A stretch of DNA of 64,000 bases from NCBI RefSeq assembly GCF_039852015.1, contig NZ_CP156626.1, forward strand, positions 2,700,249 through 2,764,248, written 5' to 3'. Made by a program: the position numbers and the translations under genes. Under the pieces are notes generated by a model. It had not been told where the DNA came from, made no database searches, and was given only the letters and a program-made list of their open reading frames with translations. The DNA comes from Robbsia sp. KACC 23696 (GTDB taxonomy: Bacteria > Pseudomonadota > Gammaproteobacteria > Burkholderiales > Burkholderiaceae). Below, piece after piece: positions 49,335 to 58,440 of the stretch. Every line of letters starts with the position of its first letter. The first letter of the stretch is position 1.

Positions 49335-50357
49335 CTACGCCTGCGCGCCGCCCGATGCGGGCCGATGAAGGCGCGCGTCGGGATTGACCACATTCGGCGG
49401 ATTGCCGGCATGCGGCCCCACGCCGAGCGCCGCGATCAGATTGTCCGCCGCGAGATTCGCCATGGCCCGGCGCGTCGGAATACTGGCACTGCCGATATGC
49501 GGCGTCAGCACGACATTGTTCAATTCGAGCAGGCCCGGATGCAAGGCCGGCTCCCCTTCGAACACATCGAGCCCCGCACCGGCGATCCGCTTCTCGCGCA
49601 AAGCCGTCACCAGTGCCGCATCATCGACGATACCCCCGCGTGCGATATTCACCAAGGTCGCCGTCGGCTTCATCAACTGCAACTCGCGCGCGCCGATCAA
49701 ATGGTGCGCCTGCGGGGTATAAGGCAGCACCAAAACCACGTGGTCGGCCTGACGCAGCAGCGTATCGCGATCGACCCACTCGGCGTGCAAGGCCTGCTCG
49801 ATCTCCGGCGCCACCTGCGAGCGGTTGTGATAGATCACGCGCATGCCGAAACCGAGGGCACGTCGCGCCACGGCCTGTCCGATGCGGCCCATGCCGACGA
49901 CACCCAGTGTGGCGCCGTGAATATCGACGCCGGTCAACATATCGTAATGCCAGGATTGCCATTTGCCGGCCCGCAAATAATGCTCGGCCTCGGTGATGCG
50001 CCGTGCGGTGGCCATCAATAGCGCCCACCCCAGATCGGCGGTGGTTTCATTGAGCACATCGGGCGTATTGGTGCCGACGATGCCGCGTGGCGTCATGGCA
50101 TCCAACGGCAGATTGTTGTATCCGACCGCCATGTTCGCCAGGGCCTTCAAGCGCGGCGCCTGGGCGATCAATTCGGCTGGAATACGGTCGCCGATCACCA
50201 TCAGACCGTCTTTGTCCGCTCCGCGCCGGATCAACTCCGCCTCCGTCAACGCCGTGCCGCTGTCATTGACCTCGACATCGAAATGGGTTTGTAGTCGCGC
50301 GATGACATCCGGAAAAATCGCGTGCGTGACTAGGATCTTTTGCTTGTCTGACTGCAT
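49335..50357 (-). CDS. D-2-hydroxyacid dehydrogenase (glyoxylate/hydroxypyruvate reductase-like)
   Basis: 340 residues from the ATG at 50357. D-isomer 2-hydroxyacid dehydrogenase fold: Rossmann motif LGVVGMGRIGQAVARRA, catalytic Arg in NIARGGIVDD, Glu in LDVFEGEPA and His in LTPHIGSAS. The set LANMAVGYNN is typical of the GhrB/2-ketogluconate reductase group. The exact 2-oxo substrate cannot be assigned. Confidence 0.9.
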   Translation of the reverse strand: MQSDKQKILVTHAIFPDVIARLQTHFDVEVNDSGTALTEAELIRRGADKDGLMVIGDRIPAELIAQAPRLKALANMAVGYNNLPLDAMTPRGIVGTNTPDVLNETTADLGWALLMATARRITEAEHYLRAGKWQSWHYDMLTGVDIHGATLGVVGMGRIGQAVARRALGFGMRVIYHNRSQVAPEIEQALHAEWVDRDTLLRQADHVVLVLPYTPQAHHLIGARELQLMKPTATLVNIARGGIVDDAALVTALREKRIAGAGLDVFEGEPALHPGLLELNNVVLTPHIGSASIPTRRAMANLAADNLIAALGVGPHAGNPPNVVNPDARLHRPASGGAQA

Positions 50358-50457
50358 CGGAATACCCCTGGAAGATGGATCGAACGAGAACCGTCCTGCC
50401 ACGTTCCGCGGGGCCGCCGCCTACCGTGATCACCGTCGGCGGATCACGGTGCGCACA

Positions 50458-52029
50458 TCACAGAAACAGCCAGGTCATGACCGCGAAAAGTGGCAACAGA
50501 ATCGGCACCGACCATACCATGTATCCGAAAAAGCTGGGCATCGCCACGCCCCGCTCTTCGGCAATCGCCTTGACCATGAAGTTAGGCGCATTGCCGATAT
50601 AGCTCAGGGCCCCCATGAAAACCGAGCCCGCCGATATCGCCAGCAAGGTGGAGGCATAGTCGGTCATCAAGGTCTTGGCATCGCCACCGGCGGTATTGAA
50701 AAAGACCAGATAGGTGGGGGCATTATCGAGAAAGCCGGAGAGCAAACCGGTGGCCCAGAAATACACGGCATCGCGCGGCGCGCCATGCGCATCGGTGACG
50801 AGCGCGAGCAACGGCGCAAACGGCCCCTGCGCACCCATCGACAGCATCGCGATCACCGGCGCGATCGTGACGAAAATGGCCGCGAACAATTTGCCCACTT
50901 CGGCGATCGGCGCCCAGTCGAACTGATTGCCGAGCCGCGCCGATGCCGGCGTGATCCACAGCGACAGGCCCAGCACCGCGAACAGCAGCACGTCGCGCAC
51001 GGCATCTTGTAAAGCCAGCGGCGTGCCGGCGATATCGAACGTGATACCCGGCCGCCAGAAGCCGCTCATCAACACCAGCCCGATAATGGCCAACAGCAGG
51101 AAGAAGTTGCGCTTGCCGTCGATGCGCAACGCCGTATCGTCGGTCGCGATGCCGGACAAGGTTGGCGATGCGGCGTCCGTATCAGTCGCAGCGGCCGCCG
51201 GCACCCTCGCGGCACCGGCGGCGATGCCGGGAGCGGCCGAGGCGTTCGCGGCCAACCGCGCGTCGCCTCGCAGCAAATGGCGATCGACAAAGAAAAAGAT
51301 CACGCACAAGACGCCACAAAGGAAGAGCATCGGCATCAGCAAATGCTGCGTCGTCCAAAGAAAACTCACGCCCTTCAGAAAGCCGAGAAACAAGGGCGGA
51401 TCACCGAGCGGCGTCAAGGAACCGCCGGCATTCGCCACCAGGAAAATGAAGAACACGACCAGATGCACGCGATGCCGGCGCCCTTCGTTGGCCCGCAGCA
51501 GCGGCCGGATCAGCAACATGGCCGCACCGGTCGTGCCCATCAGACTGGCAAGCGCCGCACCCAGCACCAGAAACCCGGTGTTGCTGGCCGCGGTCGCCGG
51601 TAGACGGCCCTGCAGGCAGATCCCGCCCGAGACCGTATAGAGCGCCGCCAGCAAGGCGATAAAGGGGATATATTCGGCGACCATCGCATGGACGACCACG
51701 CCGACGGCGGTGCCGGCGCCGTACTGCCAGGCGAAGGGCAGCAGGAACACCGCGCCCCAGGCCGCGGCGATCTTGCCGAAGTGGTGATGCCAGAACGGAC
51801 CGGCGACCAGGGGGAACACGGCGATCGACAGCAGCAGGCCGGCAAACGGCAGCCCCCAGATCAGCGATAAGGCGGGCGTCGGCGAGGCGGCATGCGCCAA
51901 ACCCGGCAGCGCCAGCCATGCGAGCGCAATCCATCGTGCCAGGACGCGAGGCGTCAAACCGTCGGATGGAATCCGCTTTGCACGCCGGATGAGATCGGTC
52001 TGTCGATGCTCAAGTATTTGACTTTGCAT
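50458..52029 (-). CDS. NhaD-type sodium:proton antiporter family protein
   Basis: 523 residues from the ATG at 52029, starting with a hydrophilic tail then about ten or eleven membrane segments. Similar in layout to the NhaD/ArsB ion-transporter superfamily: LIWGLPFAGLLLSIAVFPL, VNAGGSLTPLGDPPLFLGFL and SGFLDNAPTYLVFFNTAG, the last two matching the conserved GxLTPLGDPPxFL and DNAPTYL motifs. Expected to exchange Na+ or Li+ for protons in the inner membrane. A central Ala-rich cytoplasmic loop (SAAPGIAAGAARVPAAA) is additional. Confidence 0.85.
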   Translation of the reverse strand: MQSQILEHRQTDLIRRAKRIPSDGLTPRVLARWIALAWLALPGLAHAASPTPALSLIWGLPFAGLLLSIAVFPLVAGPFWHHHFGKIAAAWGAVFLLPFAWQYGAGTAVGVVVHAMVAEYIPFIALLAALYTVSGGICLQGRLPATAASNTGFLVLGAALASLMGTTGAAMLLIRPLLRANEGRRHRVHLVVFFIFLVANAGGSLTPLGDPPLFLGFLKGVSFLWTTQHLLMPMLFLCGVLCVIFFFVDRHLLRGDARLAANASAAPGIAAGAARVPAAAATDTDAASPTLSGIATDDTALRIDGKRNFFLLLAIIGLVLMSGFWRPGITFDIAGTPLALQDAVRDVLLFAVLGLSLWITPASARLGNQFDWAPIAEVGKLFAAIFVTIAPVIAMLSMGAQGPFAPLLALVTDAHGAPRDAVYFWATGLLSGFLDNAPTYLVFFNTAGGDAKTLMTDYASTLLAISAGSVFMGALSYIGNAPNFMVKAIAEERGVAMPSFFGYMVWSVPILLPLFAVMTWLFL

Positions 52030-52161
52030 ACAATTCCAAGGCGTGAGTGGCCTCGGGATTATAGCGTCGCGCCCGCCACCAGGGCGGTCCATTGGCCGTC
52101 CCGCAGCGCATCGGCGCGTATTCCGCCCGAATCGGACAACGACCGATGACAAGAAAGCGGA

Positions 52162-53346
52162 TTACTCCGGCAAATGCTTGATGCCGAACACCTGGCGCAG
52201 ATAGGTCAGATAGGCCTGGTCATCGCACATATTCTTGCCGGGTGAGTCCGACAGCTTGGCAACCGGTTGGCCATTGCAACGCACCATCTTGATCACGACT
52301 TGCAACGGCTCATAGCCCAGGTCGTTGGTCAGATTCGTTCCCACGCCGAACGCCAGTCGGCAGCGGCCCTGGAAGCGCTCGTACAACTGCAGCACCTTCG
52401 GGATATCGAGCGCGTCGCTGAACACCATGATCTTCGTGCGCGGATCGACGCGATTGTCTTCGTAGTGCTTGAGCAGACGCTCGCCCCATTCGAACGGGTC
52501 ACCCGAATCATGACGTGCGCCGTCGAACAGTTTGCAGAAGTACATGTCGAAGTCTTTCAGGAAGGACGTCATCCCGTAGACATCGGACAGCGCGATCCCC
52601 AGATCGCCGCGATACTCCTTCGCCCACATCTCGAAACCGAAAATCTGCGAATCGCGCAGGCGCGGTCCCAGACCCTGACAGGCCTGCAGATATTCGTGCG
52701 CCATCGTGCCGAGCGGGGTCAGATCGTGCTGCATCGCGAACAAGACGTTGCTGGTGCCGGCGAACTGCGGGCCCAGATTGTCCTTCAGCGAGAGCAGCAC
52801 CTCTTCGTGCCAACGCTTGGAGAAACGGCGGCGCGTACCGTAGTCGGCGATCTTGCACTCGGCGTATTCCGGGCTCGCGCCCAGCATCGCGATCTTGCTT
52901 TTCAGCCGCTCGCGCCCTTCCCGATAATCGGGCGCGCGCTGCGTATTGCGGAAGTAGACCTCGTTGACGATGGCGAGCACGGGGATTTCGAACAGGATCG
53001 TGTGGAGCCAGGGACCCTTGATCGTGATTTCGATCTCGCCATGGTTTTCACCGGACGGCATCACCGTGATGTACTTCTGATTCAGGTGGAACAGGTCCAG
53101 GAAATCGACGAAGTCGCTCTTGATGAAGCGCAGTTTGCGCAACCACTGCTGCTCCGCCTGCGTGAAACGCAGCGCGCAGAGGTGGTCGATCTCTTGTCGG
53201 ATCTCTTCGACGAAGGGCGCGAGCATGACGCCCGGCGTCCGACATTTGAAGCGATACTCGACGTCGGCCGCCGGGAAATGATGCAGGACGACCTGCATCA
53301 TCGTGAATTTATAGAGATCAGTGTCGAACAACGAAGTGATGATCAT
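52162..53346 (-). CDS. pncB: Nicotinate phosphoribosyltransferase
   Basis: Converts nicotinate and PRPP to nicotinate mononucleotide in NAD salvage. 394 residues from the ATG at 53346 ([18 protein letters not shown]). Family motifs: [42 protein letters not shown] and SDSPGKN. Normal length. A longer frame to 53589 has no similarity. Confidence 0.97.
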   Translation of the reverse strand: MIITSLFDTDLYKFTMMQVVLHHFPAADVEYRFKCRTPGVMLAPFVEEIRQEIDHLCALRFTQAEQQWLRKLRFIKSDFVDFLDLFHLNQKYITVMPSGENHGEIEITIKGPWLHTILFEIPVLAIVNEVYFRNTQRAPDYREGRERLKSKIAMLGASPEYAECKIADYGTRRRFSKRWHEEVLLSLKDNLGPQFAGTSNVLFAMQHDLTPLGTMAHEYLQACQGLGPRLRDSQIFGFEMWAKEYRGDLGIALSDVYGMTSFLKDFDMYFCKLFDGARHDSGDPFEWGERLLKHYEDNRVDPRTKIMVFSDALDIPKVLQLYERFQGRCRLAFGVGTNLTNDLGYEPLQVVIKMVRCNGQPVAKLSDSPGKNMCDDQAYLTYLRQVFGIKHLPE

Positions 53347-53672
53347 CGAATCGCAATCTTCCAACGATATGAACGCACGAAAGGGTGTGCCACCATAGCA
53401 GCGACACGCCGCCAGCACTGCGGCACAGGCGCGCATACGCGGCAATTTGCCCCACCCTGCAATGTGGCGTCGATGGTAACCGAATTTTCTTAATCCAGCC
53501 CAAAGCAGGACGCGCGGTGCGGCATTACGCAAGACTCGGTAGTGCGGCGTCATAACGACATTACGCAACTGTCTGAGCGAACGTTGCATCGATCATCGCA
53601 TGGACTGAGCCTTCGGTTACAATAACGCCTTTCGTATACAGCCGTTTGGCGCCAAGACGTAGGAGTGAGTGC
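53347..53672. other. Divergent pncB-fdxA intergenic region
   Basis: 326 bases. Holds the upstream regions of both genes. A TACAAT hexamer about 50 bases before fdxA could be its -10 element, but the -35 is not convincing. I see no other structure or gene. Confidence 0.4.
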
Positions 53673-53996
53673 ATGACGCACGTCGTTACCGAAAATTGCA
53701 TCAAGTGCCGCTACACCGATTGCGTCGACGTCTGTCCGGTCGATTGCTTCCGTGAAGGCCCGAATTTCCTCGTCATCGATCCGGATGAGTGCATCGACTG
53801 CGCCGTCTGCGTGGCCGAGTGTCCGGCGAATGCCATCTACGCGGAAGAAGACGTGCCGGGCGATCAGCAAGCCTTCACGTCGTTGAACGCGGAATTGGCC
53901 TCGATTTGGCCGAGCATCACGAAGACGATTCCGCCGCTGGCCGACGCCGACGACTGGAAAGACAAGGAAGGAAAGCTCGATTTGCTCGAGCGCTAA
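53673..53996 (+). CDS. fdxA: Ferredoxin FdxA, 7Fe-8S type
   Basis: 107 residues from the ATG at 53673, preceded by AGGAGTGAG. The cysteine pattern is that of a 7Fe ferredoxin: [18 protein letters not shown] binds a 3Fe-4S cluster and [12 protein letters not shown] a 4Fe-4S cluster. A C-terminal acidic helix follows. Small electron carrier; partner not evident. Confidence 0.96.
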   Translation: MTHVVTENCIKCRYTDCVDVCPVDCFREGPNFLVIDPDECIDCAVCVAECPANAIYAEEDVPGDQQAFTSLNAELASIWPSITKTIPPLADADDWKDKEGKLDLLER

Positions 53997-54243
53997 AAAA
54001 ACGCTTGCAGGCTGACCCGGACGCTTGTAATATTGCGGCCCTGGTCAGCCAAGTTCTGTTTTGCCCCGCGTTGTCGGCGGGAAGAAAGCAGACGCAAAAG
54101 TTGATTCGGTCATCATCGATGCTTCGACAGCGTGCTGCGGAAACGAGTACGACTGAGATCGGTGATGACTGCAGGAAGCGTGGGAAAGCAGTAAGTTCCA
54201 ACGCGGTCAGCGAAGAAATTTCGGTGGCACTGCAAAAAAAAGT

Positions 54244-54272
54244 TTGACAGATAAAGATTTGCTCCTTATAAT
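54244..54272 (+). promoter_or_regulatory. Consensus sigma-70 promoter of tRNA-Asn
   Basis: TTGACA (54244-54249), 17-base spacer, TATAAT (54267-54272): both hexamers perfect. Predicted start near 54279, nine bases before the mature tRNA 5' end. Confidence 0.93.
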
Positions 54273-54287
54273 CTTTTTCTCTGCTGT

Positions 54288-54363
54288 TCCCCGATAGCTC
54301 AGTCGGTAGAGCGCCGGACTGTTAATCCGTAGGTCCCTGGTTCGAGCCCAGGTCGGGGAGCCA
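54288..54363 (+). tRNA. tRNA-Asn (GTT)
   Basis: 76 nucleotides with CCA encoded; acceptor TCCCCGA/TCGGGGA, anticodon loop CTGTTAA reads GTT, asparagine, T loop TTCGAGC. Single gene with its own promoter and terminator. Confidence 0.97.
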
Positions 54364-54379
54364 AGGAACATGCAGTAAT

Positions 54380-54413
54380 AAAAAGCCCTTTCAGGAAACT
54401 GAAAGGGCTTTTT
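54380..54413 (+). terminator. Intrinsic terminator of tRNA-Asn
   Basis: AAAAAGCCCTTTCAG-GAAA-CTGAAAGGGCTTTTT, a 15-base perfect stem, GAAA tetraloop and T5; it could also end leftward transcripts of the transporter gene. Confidence 0.93.
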
Positions 54414-54559
54414 GCTTTGGGGCGTCGACGTCGTGCAAAGGGACGTCGCACGGGTTTTCGCGCAGCGCCGTCAGCGATCTGCGCGAGCGCGCCAGCCGAC
54501 TCGCCCCTCCCCGTTTCCTGGAACCGCACGGTGCGCGAGCCGACTCGCGCCCGCCGCCG

Positions 54560-55603
54560 TTACCAGAGTCGCAGTCGCTTCAACACGCCCACGGTCAGAA
54601 CAGCAAGAAACACCATCGCGCCCATGACGAACCAGAACGCATAGTTGCCATGCGTTCCCGGCAGGCCGCCCACATTCATCCCGAAGATGCCGGAGATCAA
54701 CGACGCGGGCAGCAGCAAGGCCGACATGATCGACAGCGCCAGCAGCTTGCGATTAATGTCCTCCGCCAGCAGCGAGGCCATCTCGTCCTGCATCAGCTTC
54801 GCCCGCTCATAAATCGCTTCCAGCGATCCACCAATGCTGTTCATCGTCTGGACGGCCTGAACGAGGGTCTCGGCCGATCGCGGATCGGACCACTCCAATC
54901 GCGGCGCCACCAATTGCGCCAGTGCCGTGCGTTCCGGATCGACGTAGCGCTTCAGTTCCACCAGATCGCGACGGATCGCGCCCAACTCGGCGCGCTGGTC
55001 GGTATGACGCCCGTCCAATACCCCCTCTTCCACATCGTCGAGTCGATCGCCGAGATCATTGACCTTCTCGGCGAAGGTCTCATTCAGCCCGCGAATCAGC
55101 GTTGCGAACAGTTCCGTGGTGTCGCGAAACGTGTCGCCATCGAGGACCGCATGGCGCAGTTTGTCGGTGGACTGCATCCGCACCGTGCGGACGGTGATCA
55201 AACGTGACGCATCGATATAGAAGCGCAAGGCGCTGGTGCCCTTGTCGATATCGCCACCGCCGCCCAGTTCGAAATCCGAGATGACGCCGAAAAAGTAGGC
55301 GTTGCCGAGATGCACCCGCGGCCGTCTGTCGCGGCCGCAGAGAAACTCGCGCACCGAGACCGGCAACGCTTCGCGGCATTGCAGCCAGCCGTTGACCGCC
55401 TCATCGGCTGCCGAGAGATGCATCCAGACGGGCGTGTCCGGCGCGCCCGGCAAGGTCTGCGTTTCCGGCCACTGCATCGCCGTCGCCCGTCCATGTTCGA
55501 ATACATAGCCACAGACATAGCCATCCGGCGCCGAATGCACCACGTTGTCGGTAATCGACGGCGCCCGCGCCGTATCGATGCTGCCCTGTCCCTGCTGTTC
55601 CAT
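54560..55603 (-). CDS. zntB: CorA/ZntB-family divalent cation transporter
   Basis: 347 residues. Cytoplasmic domain, then two membrane helices: the first ends in the GMN signature (GIFGMNVGGLPG) of CorA-superfamily channels. The loop after GMN reads VGGLPGTHG, as in ZntB rather than Mg2+ CorA (YGMNFxxMPE), which favours a Zn2+ transporter, by family comparison only. The conserved long helix contains LLSIMSALLLPASLISG. Standalone gene. Confidence 0.85.
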   Translation of the reverse strand: MEQQGQGSIDTARAPSITDNVVHSAPDGYVCGYVFEHGRATAMQWPETQTLPGAPDTPVWMHLSAADEAVNGWLQCREALPVSVREFLCGRDRRPRVHLGNAYFFGVISDFELGGGGDIDKGTSALRFYIDASRLITVRTVRMQSTDKLRHAVLDGDTFRDTTELFATLIRGLNETFAEKVNDLGDRLDDVEEGVLDGRHTDQRAELGAIRRDLVELKRYVDPERTALAQLVAPRLEWSDPRSAETLVQAVQTMNSIGGSLEAIYERAKLMQDEMASLLAEDINRKLLALSIMSALLLPASLISGIFGMNVGGLPGTHGNYAFWFVMGAMVFLAVLTVGVLKRLRLW

Positions 55604-55845
55604 AAGTCCTTGCTATCCTTAATCTTTCAATGCACTTTCGCCGTTGATCGGCCTATTGGCTAGCATAGCGAGAAGTTGGACTGCAAGGGTATCGTCAGCT
55701 CGCCGTACGCGGCGGCCGTGGCGGACCACCTCGCGCTTGCAGACCGGGTAACGCACGCGCCGAGGATGTTCCCGTAACGCCAAGTGACACGTTCCGGAGG
55801 CCCGTAACAAAACAAGCAGCCCAGGCAGGTAAATGTTGCACGCGG

Positions 55846-55866
55846 CCGGCAAGATATCGTTGCCGG
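55846..55866. promoter_or_regulatory. Inverted repeat upstream of a sigma-54 promoter (possible enhancer site)
   Basis: CCGGCAA (55846-55852), a 7-base spacer and TTGCCGG (55860-55866): perfect 7-base arms. A further TTGC at 55836-55839 pairs with GCAA at 55849-55852. The centre is about 105 bases upstream of the sigma-54 -24 element, a usual distance for an enhancer-binding protein. The binding protein is not known. Confidence 0.5.
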
Positions 55867-55956
55867 AACGACGCAAATTCGAGAAAAGTCCGAAAATCCG
55901 CCGCGCGCAACGATTCTTCCTTCTCTATTCTTTCAAACCCTTCCGGCACACTCTGC

Positions 55957-55973
55957 TGGCACACCCCTTGCTA
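55957..55973 (+). promoter_or_regulatory. Sigma-54 (RpoN) promoter
   Basis: TGGCAC-ACCCC-TTGCTA: the -24 and -12 elements match the consensus TGGCAC-N5-TTGCA/T, with exactly ten bases between GG and GC. It faces right into a 350-base gap that holds hairpins and a terminator. Predicted start near 55983. Confidence 0.75.
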
Positions 55974-55982
55974 AATATTGCC

Positions 55983-56150
55983 TTGAGAACACGCACACTT
56001 TTCTCCCCGGAAAGCGTCCGTATTCGATGCCATATGACGCGCAACTCCCCCATTGCGCAAATGTGGTGGTTTTTCAGGTCTACCGCCGTCAAGCCCCCGT
56101 GAGACGGCGGATATTGGCCCGCATCGGTTTCGATGCGGGCCGTTTTTTTT
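55983..56150 (+). ncRNA. Candidate sigma-54-dependent small RNA with C-rich hairpin loops
   Basis: About 165 nucleotides from the predicted sigma-54 start to the terminator. Three hairpins: GCGCAA/TTGCGC with loop CTCCCCCA (56039-56058); CCGCCGTC/GACGGCGG with loop AAGCCCCCGTGA (56083-56110); and the terminator. C-rich loops are suited to pair with Shine-Dalgarno sequences. No credible protein frame is present. The alternative is a transcribed leader with attenuation of the downstream GH15 gene, whose ATG is 177 bases beyond the terminator. Confidence 0.5.
56116..56150 (+). terminator. Intrinsic terminator at the end of the candidate small RNA
   Basis: GGCCCGCATCG-GTTT-CGATGCGGGCC, an 11-base perfect stem, tetraloop and T8 (56143-56150). 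No protein gene precedes it on this strand within 400 bases, so it must serve a short non-coding transcript or an attenuator. Confidence 0.92.
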
Positions 56151-56326
56151 GTCGATGCGATCCCTCACCGCCGTTGCGGAAAAGCAAAAGCCGCAGGCAC
56201 TGCACCGCAGCAAAGCGTATTCTGGAAGGCGGGCGTCGTATCGGCGTCATCGCGCTCCGCTATCGTCGGAAGCACGGCAGGACCCGTATGACGAAGGCAT
56301 CCACCTTTCTGACATTGGGATACTGA

Positions 56327-58318
56327 ATGCCATCCAATATTGAAGACTATGCGCTGATCGGCGACGGCCAGACCGCTGCCTTGGTGGACCGCACCGGATC
56401 GATCGATTGGTTGTGCTGGCCGAGATTCGACTCGGCGGCTTGTTTTGCCGCTCTCTTGGGCGAGCCACGGCATGGCCGCTGGCAAATCGCGCCGGTGGCG
56501 CACGCCGTGGGCGATGGCGCCGCCGCCGATAGCGCGCACCCCCCTTCCGCAGCGGGCACGACGTCCGCGGCGCTGGCGCCCACGCTCACCGCGCACGCCA
56601 GACGTTACCGCGACGACACGCTGATTCTCGAGACGGAATATCACACGCCGTCTGGGAGCGTCGTCGTCATCGACTTCATGCCGATGCGCAATGGCTGGTC
56701 GGAAGTCGTGCGACTGGTGGTCGGCCAATCAGGCAAAGTCGATATGCAAATGGATCTGGCCCTGCGCTTCGACTATGGCTATGCGGTGCCCTGGGTCAGC
56801 CGCCTCGAGGACGGCAGCGGCATGCGCGCGATTTCCGGCCCGGACATGGTGACGCTACGGACGCCGGTCGAGATGACGGGCGAAGGCTTGCAAACTCACG
56901 CGACGTTCACCGTATCCGAGGGGGAAACGGTGCCCTTCGTGATGGCCTATGCGCCGTCTCATCACCCGCTCCCGCCCGCCAGCGACCCGCGCTCGACCTT
57001 GGCGCGCACGCAGACATACTGGCGCGACTGGGCAGCCCGCTGCAATGTCACCGGCCCATGGGCCGCGCAGGTCCGGCGCTCCTTGATCACGCTGAAGGCG
57101 CTGGCCTACGAGCCGACCGGCGGCATCGTTGCCGCCGCCACGACGTCGTTGCCGGAACAGCTCGGCGGGGTCCGAAACTGGGACTATCGGTACTGCTGGC
57201 TGCGCGACGCGACCATCACGCTGCTCGCCTTGATGCGGGCCGGGTATTACGACGAAGCGTCAGCCTGGCGCGCCTGGCTGACCCGCGCGATCGCGGGATC
57301 GCCGAAACAACTGCAGATCATGTATGGCATCGCCGGCGAACGTCGCCTGCCGGAATGGGAAGTGGATTGGTTGCCCGGCTATCAGGGCGCCAAACCGGTC
57401 CGCATCGGCAATGGCGCGGTAGACCAGCTGCAGTTGGACGTGTTCGGCGAAGTTCTCAGCGCCCTGCACGTGGCGCGCGTGGGAGGATTGCCGGCCGACG
57501 ATACTGCCTGGGCGGTCGAGCGAGCCTTGGTCGATCATCTGGTTCTGGTGTGGAATCAGCCGGACGAAGGCATCTGGGAAGTACGTGGCGGACGCCAGCA
57601 TTTCACCTTCTCGAAGGTCATGGCCTGGGTGGCATTCGACCGCGCGATCCGCTCCGCCGAGGAGTTTCACCTCGAAGGCCCGCTGGACGAATGGCGCGCG
57701 GTACGCGCGGCGGTCCACGCCGACGTCTGCGAGAAAGGCTATAACCCGAATGTAGGCAGCTTCACGCAGGTGTATGGTGGCGAGGCGCTGGACGCCAGCC
57801 TGCTGTTGATGGCCAGTGTGGGCTTCCTGCCGGCGGACGATCCCCGTATCGTCTCGACGGTGGACGCCATCGCGCGCGATCTGACCGTCGACGGTCTGGT
57901 TCAGCGTTATCACACGCACGAGACCGCCGATGGTTTGCCGCCCGGCGAGGGCACCTTCCTCGCCTGTAGTTTCTGGTTGGCGGACAACTATCATATGCAG
58001 GGCCGCGAGGCAGAAGCGGTGGCGCTGTACGAGCGCTTGCTGGCGCTTTGCAACGACGTGGGCCTGTTGGCCGAGGAATTCGATCCGCATACGCAGCGAC
58101 AGGTCGGCAATTTCCCGCAGGCGTTCTCGCATGTCGCGCTGGTGCATACGGGAATGAATCTGATGCAGCACAACGAAGCTTTCGTGCACGCCGTGACCGG
58201 GCAAACCGGCAACGCCACGGAGGCATCGTCGAGCGAGACGACCTCGGCACGCTCCGACGGCACGACACCTGCATCCGAACAAATCGATTCATCCGATGAG
58301 GAGACCTCGGCGGCGTAG
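56327..58318 (+). CDS. GH15-family glycoside hydrolase (glucoamylase/trehalase-like)
   Basis: 663 residues. Begins with MPSNIEDYALIGDGQTAALVDRTGSIDWLCWPRFDS, the characteristic start of the proteobacterial GH15 glucosidase/trehalase group. The (alpha/alpha)6-barrel part has NWDYRYCWLRDATITLLAL, YGIAGERRLPEWEVDWLPGY and EGTFLACSFWLADNYHMQGR; the Glu in the last motif is a likely catalytic base. The group acts on glucans or trehalose; which is not determinable here. No signal peptide, so probably cytoplasmic. The last 40 residues are Ser/Thr-rich. The intact sRNA/terminator region lies upstream. Confidence 0.88.
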   Translation: MPSNIEDYALIGDGQTAALVDRTGSIDWLCWPRFDSAACFAALLGEPRHGRWQIAPVAHAVGDGAAADSAHPPSAAGTTSAALAPTLTAHARRYRDDTLILETEYHTPSGSVVVIDFMPMRNGWSEVVRLVVGQSGKVDMQMDLALRFDYGYAVPWVSRLEDGSGMRAISGPDMVTLRTPVEMTGEGLQTHATFTVSEGETVPFVMAYAPSHHPLPPASDPRSTLARTQTYWRDWAARCNVTGPWAAQVRRSLITLKALAYEPTGGIVAAATTSLPEQLGGVRNWDYRYCWLRDATITLLALMRAGYYDEASAWRAWLTRAIAGSPKQLQIMYGIAGERRLPEWEVDWLPGYQGAKPVRIGNGAVDQLQLDVFGEVLSALHVARVGGLPADDTAWAVERALVDHLVLVWNQPDEGIWEVRGGRQHFTFSKVMAWVAFDRAIRSAEEFHLEGPLDEWRAVRAAVHADVCEKGYNPNVGSFTQVYGGEALDASLLLMASVGFLPADDPRIVSTVDAIARDLTVDGLVQRYHTHETADGLPPGEGTFLACSFWLADNYHMQGREAEAVALYERLLALCNDVGLLAEEFDPHTQRQVGNFPQAFSHVALVHTGMNLMQHNEAFVHAVTGQTGNATEASSSETTSARSDGTTPASEQIDSSDEETSAA

Positions 58319-58440
58319 TCAGGCGATACACGCTGAGTTTCGGCCGGGATGCCCCGGCACATGTCGACGTGTCGGCATGAAACCCAGGCGGTGCGGCACA
58401 GGACGCCGCACCGTCATGCAGCAACAGGGAGGGCCGAACG

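Noticed and set aside
50423-50450. Hairpin ACCGTGATC/GATCACGGT after the antiporter gene
   Set aside because: No T-run on either strand, so not called a terminator.
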